From NCBI RefSeq assembly GCF_905147365.1, contig NC_056421.1, positions 14,712,001 through 14,776,000 on the forward strand: a stretch of 64,000 nt of DNA. The letters are read 5' to 3'. Of the stretch, positions 54,640 through 64,000 are shown one piece after another (within the stretch, counting starts at the first letter, position 1; every line of letters starts with the position of its first letter). The notes beneath the pieces were generated by a model. The model was not told where the DNA came from. It was given only the letters and a program-made list of their open reading frames with translations, and did no database searches. The translations under genes were made by a program, and so were the position numbers. The DNA is from Aricia agestis. Lineage: Eukaryota; Arthropoda; Insecta; Lepidoptera; Lycaenidae.

Positions 54640-55260
54640 AAAACAAAAATGATCTAGTTATTGAATCGACCCCTTGAAATCGACAATAAAAAGGATAAAC
54701 TGCAATAAACAGATCTCATACTATCATATTAGCATAAACCATTTCGATTTCATAGAATTAAAATGTTAGAAAAGGCATTCCATACAATCGTTAGCGCGAA
54801 AATGTATCACTCTCGAAAAGAGTGAGCTCACTCATCTGAGAGCAGTGTGCCTTAGGACGCATTAGTATTTTGATATCGTTGTTCGATTTATCTATATTAC
54901 TTGTTTGGTTATCTTTCCAAGCAAAATACTTGATCATGTCCAACCATTCAGGTCATTATTAATTATTTCATTTCTTTTATTGAACAAACAATTAGTTAAG
55001 TAATTCTATACCAAACATTTACATAATACATCATAGATAATATATATTAGCTAAAATCTTGCACATCACTAAAAAAAATACTAGTTATGAATATTCTTTT
55101 TGGCGTTTTGAAATCTTGTAATAAAAAGGATATTTTATCAACTTCCATATTATGTAGGCTCTTTGCTATTCATAAAAATAAAAGTTATATTGGAGTAGTG
55201 TAATGCGAATTGTGTATAATTGCAGCTATAAGCAGTCCAAATGTGAACTACATGTGGTGT
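54640..55260. other. AT-rich sequence
   Basis: AAAAGAGTGAGCTCACTC near 54818 is a small palindrome. Nothing else is seen. Confidence 0.3.
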
Positions 55261-55261
55261 G

Positions 55262-55805
55262 CACTGTCGAAGAGTAGCCTCGACCAAGTGACATGTATAA
55301 TGAATGATGCATGTTAAAATGTAATCTTAACTCACTGTCGAAGAGTTGCCTCGACCAAGTGAAATTTATAGTGATGTTAAAATGTAATGTTAAATTCACT
55401 TTCGAAGAGTTGCCTCGACCAAGTGAAATGTGTAATGATGTCAAAATGTTATGTTAAATTCACTGTCGAAGAGTTGCCTCGACCAAGTGAAATGTGTAAT
55501 GATGCATGTTAAAATGTAATCTTAACTCACTGTCGAAGAGTTGCCTCGACCAAGTGAAATGTGTAATGATGTCAAAATGTTATGTTAAATTCACTGTCGA
55601 AGAGTTGCCTCGACCAAGTGAAATGTGTAATGATGCATGTTAAAATGTAATCTTAACTCACTGTCGAAGAGTTGCCTCGACCAAGTGAAATGTGTAATGA
55701 TGTCAAAATGTTATGTTAAATTCACTGTCGAAGAGTTGCCTCGACCAAGTGAAATGTGTAATGTTAAATTCACTGTCGAAGAGTAGCCTCGACCAAGTGG
55801 AAGGT
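55262..55805. repeat. 64/67-bp minisatellite with 131-bp higher-order units
   Basis: CTGTCGAAGAGTTGCCTCGA plus CCAAGTGAAATGTGTAATG recurs nine times. The GTCGA landmark is at 55266, 55337, 55401, 55465, 55532, 55596, 55663, 55727 and 55775. Two unit types (GATGCATGTTAAAATGTAAT and GATGTCAAAATGTTATG joins) alternate. Each unit contains GTCGA and TCGAC nine bases apart, a potential small stem. Confidence 0.95.
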
Positions 55806-57369
55806 ATTATGTGTGTGGTGCGTGATTGTTACGTGTATAGAGTTCTTTCTACTCCGCAACGTATTTTTCAAATACCTCTTGTTGCAAAGTAATAATGACT
55901 GAATTAAATAATTTTATATTACTTGTAAAAATCTCAGATACTCTAATACTCAAATGCACAAATTAATTTTTCATATAAAAATTTCACATTTGATAATCTA
56001 AAATTATCGAAAACAAAATTATTTCATTACAGTAAAAATCATTTCATAATAACTGTCGGCTCAATTTAAATAAACACACTTTACAAAGAAACATCAACTA
56101 CACAAAAGAAAAATAGATAGGACATACCAATTATACTCACCGCGTACTAATTACTATTGTTAAAGAAGTTTGTTATACGAAGATGCTGCACTTTAAAACG
56201 ATTTACCTCAATGTACGCAACATCTACATCGACTTTCAGAACACAGCTAATAATATATATTTGTATGGCGATTGCACCTTCATGATACTTTCAGCTGTTA
56301 ACATACTTTTGAAAAATATTTTAAAAGTACCCTACATTCTTTTCATATTAATTGTATGTGAATATTTCAAATCATTGTATGCTATCATTAGATAACTCTT
56401 TTACTACTATTACTTTTCAGATTTCTTATCTGGGAGCATCGTTACACTTATGAGAAATAAATTTAATCCCAGTTATGAAATTTAATAATAAGTGAATATA
56501 AAGTGAGCGTACCTGGATTTTTCTCCCTCTTCTGAGATGATAAGAAACTGCATGATGACTTTCAAATACATTTATTCTACAATATTATACAGTGGTACAC
56601 TTTCGGGCAGAGATTCCTCTTACAATTGTTCTTCCGTCAAAATTCGCATCATACTGCGCTCTTGGGGTATTTATACACAATTTTTACCCGTCAACCCCCA
56701 CTCCAAGTGAAGCGAACGTAGCCTTGGGATTGCACGTTGTCAGTGTGGCCAGATTTAAATATTAAAACTACCATCTAATTTAGTCTAAAATAGTTAAGTT
56801 ACAATAATTTAGTATTCTAAAAACAATAAACTAAGTACTGAATTACGTAAATCATAACACTTACTTGAGAACATTGACTAATAATAAGCAAACTTATTCT
56901 AGCGCAAGGCACAGCTTATATATAACATAAATAATACTTATACTTACAGTTATTATAATTTGAACACATCTTTCTGCAATATACGTCAAAGAATTTCGTT
57001 TAACACACGGCACATCACATACCCGCCGGCTTACTACACTGCACAACCTACCTATTTATATTTTGGTACTTCTGTTACACATTTTCATAAACTTATAATT
57101 ATAAATTACATTTTGATATCTTCAGAGAACACAACAAAGTCCAATTTGTCTCTATACAAGTTTATAACTGTTCATTACTGTAATAATTTTTTGTATTCAA
57201 AAGTGTAGGGTACATAAAAATATCGAGCTCTGTGTTATCTAATTCTCGCGCACTCTGTCAAGATATAATATAATATGCAGAAGATATATTATTGTTGATT
57301 CGATTTGTTATTGATGCTAATTTTGAACTGTAATTTAAAAAATAAAATAAAATTGATAGCAGAATGTGT
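55806..57369. other. AT-rich sequence; one hydrophobic frame, no gene called
   Basis: A 70-codon plus frame (56183-56395) contains two hydrophobic stretches separated by KNILK and has a GTACCC possible splice donor near 56323. This is too little to name. Nothing else is seen. Confidence 0.3.
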
Positions 57370-57450
57370 TTTTTAGCACTAAACTCGAGAACGGCTGAAC
57401 TGATTTCGATATTTCATTCTTGTTATGATTTAAACTTTAATAGCTAAGAC
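57370..57450 (+). mobile_element. Helitron-like fragment (CTCGAGAACGGCTGAAC family)
   Basis: AGCACTAAACTCGAGAACGG then CTGAACTGATTTCG matches the start regions at 60660 and 61140. Only about 80 bp is present. Confidence 0.45.
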
Positions 57451-57498
57451 AAGACACATCAGCACAGTACAAACTTATTAAATATTATGTTTCTAATC

Positions 57499-58076
57499 TT
57501 AAGTAATTGTGGTATTTTCTATTATATGTGCTTTTAATTTCTTTTTAAATGTATTTAAAGATTTTGCAATATCTAATGGTAGTTTATTGTAAATTTGCGC
57601 TCCTTCAAATAAAATGCACTTCTTTCCATAGTTTGTCCCAGGATTTTTTAAAGAGATATTATTTGCCTGTCTAGTTTTGATTTTTTGAAAACAACCTTTA
57701 GTAGTAAATTTTATTTGGGTATTTATTTCATTATTTAAGATTTTTTTGATCAAAATGCATGTATTAAGTTTATAAGTTTGGTTTACCGTAAGAATTTTAG
57801 TTTCTTCATAGATTTTTTCTGTATTTTCTAAAAAATTATAGTTAAATAGGACTTTTATTATCTTATTTTGCATTGTTTGAAGCACTTTGAGATCAGTTTT
57901 AAATGCAGATCCCCATATTTCTATTAGGTATTCTAAGTGGGGCTTTACCATCGAATTATATATTAAATATTTTACCGATTTAGGGAAACAATGGGATATG
58001 TAGCGAAATGTGCCACATAATGGTATAAGTTTTTTCTTTATGTAATTGAAATTGAATTTTTTTAATTGAAAAAATA
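57499..58076 (-). pseudogene. LINE reverse transcriptase C-terminal fragment
   Basis: The minus-strand frame is open from about 58065 to TAA at 57499-57501. It reads KKLIPLCGTFRYIS, HCFPKSVKYLIYNSMVKPHL and EYLIEIWGSA, then LKVLQTMQNKIIKVLF. This is the order seen at the end of reverse transcriptases of Jockey/CR1-like non-LTR elements (thumb region and the Y-WG, L-QN-I motifs). The catalytic YxDD box lies upstream and is missing, so it is a 5'-truncated dead copy. The 150-codon frame beginning at 57951 is internal. The Met there is not a start. The truncation point meets the palindrome at 58077-58120. Confidence 0.8.
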
Positions 58077-58120
58077 AAAAATAAAAATCTCATTTAAAAA
58101 TAAATGAGATTTTTATTTTT
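58077..58120. repeat. Perfect palindrome, 20-bp arms, AAAA loop
   Basis: AAAAATAAAAATCTCATTTA, AAAA, then the exact reverse complement. It lies at the 5' edge of the LINE fragment. Confidence 0.95.
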
Positions 58121-60618
58121 ATTTTCGCCATCTCTCCTTTCAATCAGATGAAATAAATACGCATCCCCGTATTATACGAACTTAGCAAAACTATCAAACT
58201 AAACTCCTTCTATACACGAACCTCTCCACGTATTAAGCCGTTACAATTACTACTAGCAACCCCTAAACGTTTTCCTAAGCCGATCAAATCGTGTTACAGC
58301 ACATTAGGAGTAGTTTCCCCTCCACCATCGCACGGCTTAGCGAAGTAATCTTCGGGCACTGAGGCTCCGGTGCACGCGAAAATAGACCTAAACCTCTCAC
58401 GATAAAATATAATCGACGGATAAATTAGGACCAACAGGGTTGAACATACACGGTTAGTCACAATTTTGAACTTTTCTGTGAACAATGTAAAATATAAACT
58501 TCGGAAAACTGATGCAACACCTTGAATAACGTTTTTATAGACCATGATATTAACAGCAAACTCAGCCAACTAGGAACACAAATTACAAAAAAGAGGGACC
58601 AAGAAGATAAAGATCTAGATCTCATACTTTATAACGAAGAAATTCGACAATCGACATTGAATGTCAGCCACCAATCGAAAAAAGTTATCACCCTGTTCTT
58701 ACAGCTACAATTCTAGTAAATATTACTATAAAACATGACAAATACATTTTTACCGCAATATAACTAAACACGTCAGTGGATGAAGTAAGTCGGTATGTAA
58801 CAATTTGAAAACTGACGTTTTTTGCAGAAATGGAGGCTTTAGGAAAATGATTTGAAATCAAAAGAAAGTGGATTTTTTCCTATGCCTATGTAATAATATT
58901 TAGGGGTTTCATATATTTTTCCCGCAAGTAAATTAAAACTTTGCTCAGTAGGTATTCACTATAAGGGGTATTTATAGTAGAGTGTGTAGTGTAGACAGCC
59001 CTGTCCCTGCCACTTAGGGCATTAGGGCTCGTTGTCGGCGGTAACAGGATAACGCCGCCATTTTGCACGAGCCCCCGAATTGCCCAATCACGGGGGACCG
59101 CCAAATTACATCCTCGCTCGCATTCAATCTATTATGGTGTTATTACAGTCATTATTATTTTACTTGATTATATTTATTGTATTGTTACAGTGGATTATTT
59201 AGGGTTTCCTACAGCCTTACATTATTATGAACAATAACTTTTATTTATAATTCGAATTACAAAAGTAAACATTGCGCTTGCAGCTTGTCCCAACTCCCAA
59301 TGTGTAAAAGACCAGCTGATGATTAATAGTGTTGTAATGACTAATAAGAATAAAACGTAATAAAAGTTTTTGGGTCTGAGACATTATACGGCACTCGGCA
59401 GCTTACTATTGTCTTTTCTCATCATTTAAATTTCTCGTATCAAATGCCAGATTGCTACAGACAGTATAAAATAAAACTTGTGCTACTAGCTGCCTCTACA
59501 ATATTATAATGTCCTTGAAGCACTTTGTCTATTAAAATTTGTGTACGAATGTGCTGAGAAGTTTAGAATATCTAAGCTATAATAATATGGGGACAGCGCC
59601 TTTGTTTTACACTATGTAGTAATGTGAATATATAAAATTATTTCATGTAACCGAAACAAAATATGTGGCACACACCCACAACTGAAGTTATTCATTAAAA
59701 GTATAGCATACGGGATAACATATTAAATAATGTAAGCGTGAGTGTTTAGACATAACAGCGCGCAGTCGCACATACATACATACGGCGCTGAGACAAAGCG
59801 GCCCGGCCTCCCCATGTAGCTGAGAGTACCGACAGCACAAAAATACGGATTTTTTATTAAGACTTACATGCTAACTTTGACGTTTTCTGATTCAATTTTG
59901 AGTAAAAAGTAATTATTATTTTATTTAATGATAGTGTTATCAGAAATAAAGAAATATTTATTGCTTGAAAGCTTAGTAAATTTGCGATGCTACATTAATG
60001 TTTGTATCATTTTCTTTGTAAAAAAAACTTACTTCCAGATTCAACGAACCCAAATCAACTATAAATCAATAAGTATATAAGTTTCTTATAAAATCCATAA
60101 TAAAATACTATCTTCACATTGAAATCAATGTCACTCCCACTTACACTTCTATTTGGTTCGGTATATATCTCCTATGTACTCACATTATATACGTTCGTTA
60201 GCATATCTCGCGGTGCCCACCCTCCTCATTATCTCCCGGGCCGCTAAGTAGGCCGTATCATAGCTCCCTCCACCCCCCTCCCACTTCCACCTACCCACTA
60301 TCTACCGCCTTCGCATTCAGCATATTATATAGTTTATGTAAATATGAAGCCTCCATATTTAACTGTATGAAGACGATTACATATCGCACAGTAAGAAGTA
60401 GGCCGCGCAGGTACGTTCATACATTTTGTTTGGAAGTATTAAATATGTACTAAGTTTAGGAGAATGCTTAATAGATTCTGAGAACTTGCATACACACATG
60501 ATTCATGAACAAAGTCTAGGGATTTAATATTTTGTATTTTATAAAATATCTAAAAAAATATAATCAGGAATTATAAATACAGTAAATGGAAGAATGATAG
60601 CTTATTTTATGGTCTTTA
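58121..60618. other. Unique sequence with a few GC patches
   Basis: 58985-59115 (GTTGTCGGCGGTAACAGG, AACGCCGCCATTTTGC), 59755-59835 and 60205-60310 (C-rich, CCTCCACCCCCCTCCC) are GC-richer and could be conserved non-coding DNA. Short frames show no family. No gene is called. Confidence 0.35.
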
Positions 60619-61440
60619 ATCTATATATATAAAAATCAATTGCTGTTCGTTAGTCTCGCTAAAACTCGAGAACGGCTGAACGGATTTATCTTATCTTGGT
60701 CTTGAATTATTCGTGGAGGTCTAGGGAAGGTTTAAAAGGTGAGAAAAATTCGAATAATTGCCGGGAAAATCCTCACAACAGCATTTTTCTATTTCCCATA
60801 CAAACGTTTTCTAAATAAAATGGAGAGTCAATTTGTAATTTATTACCGCTGCATAAAGTTCAAATTCGCGTGCGCGTTGGAGGACCTAATATCGCGTTCT
60901 GAAACTCAACAAAAGTGAAAGTGAATCGCGAACGCGACAAAATTGCATAGTCTCAAAATACATAGTACATAAATAAACACAATTTTAGCTAACTTCAGTT
61001 GTTACTCTGTCCGATTATTTTTTTATTTTAGCTAACTTAAGTTGTTACTCTGTCCGATTATTTTTTTAATAAGACTATATAGAAATCGAAAGATAAATCT
61101 ATATATATAAAAATCAATTGCTGTTCGTTAGTCTCGCTAAAACTCGAGAACGGCTGAACGGATTTATCTTATCTTGGCCAATTTTGATGAAATTTTTTGT
61201 GTGTGTTCGTGGAGATTCGAGAATGGTTTAGATTTACAGTTTGGTCTACTGGAAAATGTTTTTTCAATTAATTTCTTATTTATAAGGAGTTGTTGATTTT
61301 GGAATGTTTTACATTAGATCCGGCGGACGGCGTTATCATCGCATTCAATATTATTCTATTTCAATTTTAGTTTGTCCTGACAGATGGTGCTACGATTAAT
61401 TTGAAAAAAATTTTGTTATTCAATTCATGTGCTGATTAAA
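60619..61440 (+). mobile_element. Two tandem Helitron-like 5' ends
   Basis: ATCTATATATATAAAAATCA, ATTGCTGTTCGTTAGTCTCG, AAACTCGAGAACGGCTGAAC is present at 60619 and again almost identically at 61097. The first copy contains a nearby direct repeat of TTTTAGCTAACTT, GTTGTTACTCTGTCCGATTA at about 60983 and 61027. The two copies diverge after ATCTTATCTTGG. Confidence 0.65.
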
Positions 61441-61457
61441 ATATTAAATAAATAACA

Positions 61458-61900
61458 CATAGGCTACAATTTTAACCGACTTTCAAAATGGGGGAGGTGT
61501 TATGTTCGTTTTCTTATATTCAACGATTACTCTGCCGTTGGTTAACCGATTTTCAAAATTTTTCTTTTGGTATATAGGGTATCATCCCAATTTGGTATTA
61601 TATTCAGAAAAGTGATGATCTGATGAAGGATCCATAAGTAATCGAGGGAACTCCTCAAAACTTATAGGGAAACATATGGTGACTTCGGTTTCGTGAGAAG
61701 TATTCTAAGCATATGCTACCAACAAGTAAAATTTTGCACCGAGATATACCTGGTATACTGTGGTTCGGAAGGTGCTGAGAGAATTCCTGATTCTTTATAG
61801 ATACAAGTTTGGGAGTTTCGGCGTTGTTTTAAGAACAGAAAGCATATGCTACTATGCAAATTACATTCTTCATCATCATCATCATCATCATCATCACTAC
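61458..61900 (+). mobile_element. Helitron-like element without SINE (empty-site copy)
   Basis: AACACATAGGCTACAATTTT to TTCGGAAGGTGCTGAGAGAA, then TTCCTGATTCTTTATAGATA and GCATATGCTACTATGCAAAT parallels 1490-2215. It lacks the SINE present there. (ATC)n at 61868-61896 is the usual microsatellite of this element. Confidence 0.7.
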
Positions 61901-61954
61901 CATATCATAGTCTTTTAGATCGAGACTCGAGTTTGTCAAGCGATAATTAAAAAA

Positions 61955-62248
61955 AATCTATATCTACCTAATATTATAAACCTGAAGAGTATGTTTGCTT
62001 GAACGCGTCAATCTCAGAAACTACAGGTCCGATTTAAAAACTTATCTCAGTGTTAGATAGATCATTTATCGAGTAAGACTCATCATTTATCGAGAAGGTT
62101 ATATTATATTATTACTCTAAGACTAATACGACAGAAGAAACTCAGGAAAATGTGGGAAAAACGGGGGAAATATTTTTTATGGGAAAATGTACCTACGGAT
62201 TCTGTAAAATTTCTAATTTACGCGGGCGAAGCCGCGCGGGACATCTAG
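61955..62248 (+). mobile_element. Helitron-like element, complete copy
   Basis: TCTATATCTACCTAATATTA, GAACGCGTCAATCTCAGAAA and GTTAGATAGATCATTTATCG are followed by the 3' hairpin GCGGGCGAAGCCGCGCGGG and the end ACATCTAG before T. ATCATTTATCGAG is duplicated internally (about 62070 and 62083). Confidence 0.7.
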
Positions 62249-63885
62249 TAAAACATAAAAAAACTTTTCCTTATGTTGATTCAGGATTTTCCGGATTGCT
62301 TATAAGAAAAAGTATGGCCATAGAAAAGTTGTATGTCAACAAAACTTTATTTATAATATATTTTATATAACTGAAAAAATTAAACTTTTTTCTTTGAAAA
62401 GAATGATATAAAAATACCTTTGTTTTATATCTCATATTATGTAAAAAATAGAGCTATAAAAATTACAAAGAAACAAAGCCTCACTGCTTACTGGCTTCCA
62501 TAATTTAATCATAAAAAAATTTGTAATAGTACAACTTTTCCTGATTAATTCTCTAGACATATCCTTTGTTTTCTTTTCACGTCCAAAACTTGGGGTCTAA
62601 CGACGATTGATTTAATATTATTTTAGGCCAAAATTTTGCTTACAATTCTGAAAACAGAAAAGTTCGGAAGCAAAATTAATTAGCATAATAATATTTAATA
62701 AATAATAAAATAATATTATCATATTTTACACTTACCATAAAAGCACCTCACTATAATTTGTACAACTTTGTAGATTTTTCAAACAAAAAAAAAGTTTTTA
62801 CTTAGATAAAAATACTAAAAATAAAATACCGAGGAAATCGACAATTTTTAGACGATATTAAATAGCCACGTATCTCTTTAATTTATTTTCTTTCCAATTT
62901 TATCAAAACAGGCTTAGTACTTTCGGAGCCTATATTTTGATGTAAACAAGAAACTATCCTATTAGTTATATTAGTATCTACGACATTTGAATGTCTGGTT
63001 TTTCTCAGACATCGTGATTGTTGAAAATATAATATCTAGATTGTAGTCGTTTGTAATTTCATATTATGACAAAGAAACGTTTAAAATTATAAAATATTTA
63101 AGGAAAAATACATCAAAACGATCTTATCTGCTTTCTCTCTTCAAGATTTTATGGAAAATAGTTGTAACAATTCGTTTGTAACTTTGGAAATGAAAATTGT
63201 AGATTATTGTCGAACTTTCCCACCTCGTGGTGGGAAAGGTGGACAATAATCTTCATCGTCATACTTTTATTTATTTTTAAACTTAATCAAAGTCGTCTTT
63301 GATTTAAATTCGTTTAAAAATAAATGAAAGTCATACCCAATTAATAAATATAACGCTTTTCTTGAATGACTATAATAAATATTATCGCCCCTTTGAGTTA
63401 CATGAAATCAGTAACAAAAACTTTTTTTTTAATTTATATCGAGGCGGTTTCATAACAAGTGCGAAATCGAAACTAAAAAGTATTTCTTAATGCGTTTGTT
63501 CTAACCGGTGGGAGTTCACAAACAGGTGGCTATATAAGATTTAGGATAGTGAAAACATTTTTTTTCTATTTTACTTTTTAATCTGAAGAAGTAACAAAAA
63601 AATTTTACGTTGTTAACCCAGTCTGTGTAAGTAGAGTTATCTATAAGCTCCGACTTTCAGGTATAAACGAAAAGGGTAAATTCTATATTTACTTATAATA
63701 AGAAAAAATAAAATAATAAAATATTGGGTATCTCAGTTAGCTATACATTTTTTTACAACATGCAGTTCATACCAAAGAATACAAGACAAGCGTGACGCGG
63801 CAATGTACGCAAAAGAGACGTACTAGAATAATTTTAAAAATCAGAAGTTACGAGATTTATTTTTATCGAGACGACCACACGTTTG
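62249..63885. other. AT-rich sequence with one long hairpin
   Basis: 63201-63252: the outer arms AGATTATTGTC / GACAATAATCT and inner arms TTTCCCACC / GGTGGGAAA (loop TCGT) are perfect, separated by 4-base bulges. No gene is seen. Confidence 0.4.
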
Positions 63886-64000
63886 ATATAATAATACAGA
63901 GTGTAACAAAACTAGGTGATAATATTTTAGGGTGTGTATCTGTCTCTTATCAGTACAAGTTATATAGTTCACTATAAAAAGTAGCAGCTATAAAAGAGCC
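63886..64000 (+). repeat. Interspersed repeat cut by window edge
   Basis: ACAGAGTGTAACAAAACTAG, GTGATAATATTTTAGGGTG and AAAAAGTAGCAGCTATAAAA resemble a widespread insect repeat I recall beginning ACAGGGTGTAACAAAACTA. It continues beyond the window. Class not determined. Confidence 0.45.

Overview
The window looks like nuclear DNA of a lepidopteran insect (moth or butterfly). It is AT-rich and has no bacterial-style gene packing. It carries several repeat families I recognise as typical of Lepidoptera: Helitron-like elements ending in CTAG before a T; a tRNA-Lys-like SINE; a second abundant SINE-like family that starts ACGTGGGAGAGCC and ends TTATTTCATAAA; a family bounded by GGTTCCGTAC; and many palindromic MITEs. 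No intact host protein-coding gene, rRNA or functional tRNA gene was found. The stretch is best read as intergenic or large-intron sequence dominated by mobile DNA and tandem repeats. All recognisable protein homology belongs to broken elements.

Layout. 1-9.4 kb: Helitron-like fragments, including three head to tail at 6.4-8.1 kb and a triplicated unit at 8.1-9.3 kb, plus a long-armed foldback at 3.9-4.8 kb. 9.5-11.7 kb: a nested stack in which a GGTTCCGTAC element holds a SINE and a GC-rich Harbinger-like foldback. 12-18 kb: MITEs, SINE fragments and mostly plain AT-rich sequence, with one GC island at 16.9 kb. 19-20.2 kb: a TGACG-rich minisatellite and a 9-bp array. 20-31 kb: MITEs, Helitron pieces, GC islands and palindromic elements. 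31-37 kb: mostly unique AT-rich sequence with several perfect palindromes. 37.2-40.4 kb: two SINE copies, one split by a LINE 3' end. 41.0-43.2 kb: a Harbinger-like MITE and a 1.8-kb hAT-like element carrying a 38-bp array. 44.0-45.9 kb: a broken Tc1/mariner transposon inside a MITE. 47.2-48.3 kb: a helicase fragment that appears to be an endogenous RNA-virus relic, then a tRNA-derived SINE with clean target-site duplication. 49.6-50.7 kb: a long GGTTCCGTAC element. 52.0-55.8 kb: a nearly G-free 1.8-kb satellite, an R1-like LINE tail with target-site duplication, a 28-bp minisatellite, and a 64/67-bp array. 57.5-58.1 kb: a LINE reverse transcriptase C-terminus on the minus strand. 60.6-64 kb: more Helitron-like copies and a repeat cut by the window edge.

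The elements form no pathway. What ties them together is the history of insertion, tandem amplification and palindrome formation. The strongest leads are four. (1) The hAT-like element has a long array that copies a motif found inverted at its other end. (2) The alphavirus-like helicase relic lies at 47.3-47.7 kb. (3) The Harbinger-like foldback has three stacked terminal repeats on each side. (4) A set of perfect short-spacer palindromes includes one inside the dead transposase, which looks like a template-switch scar.
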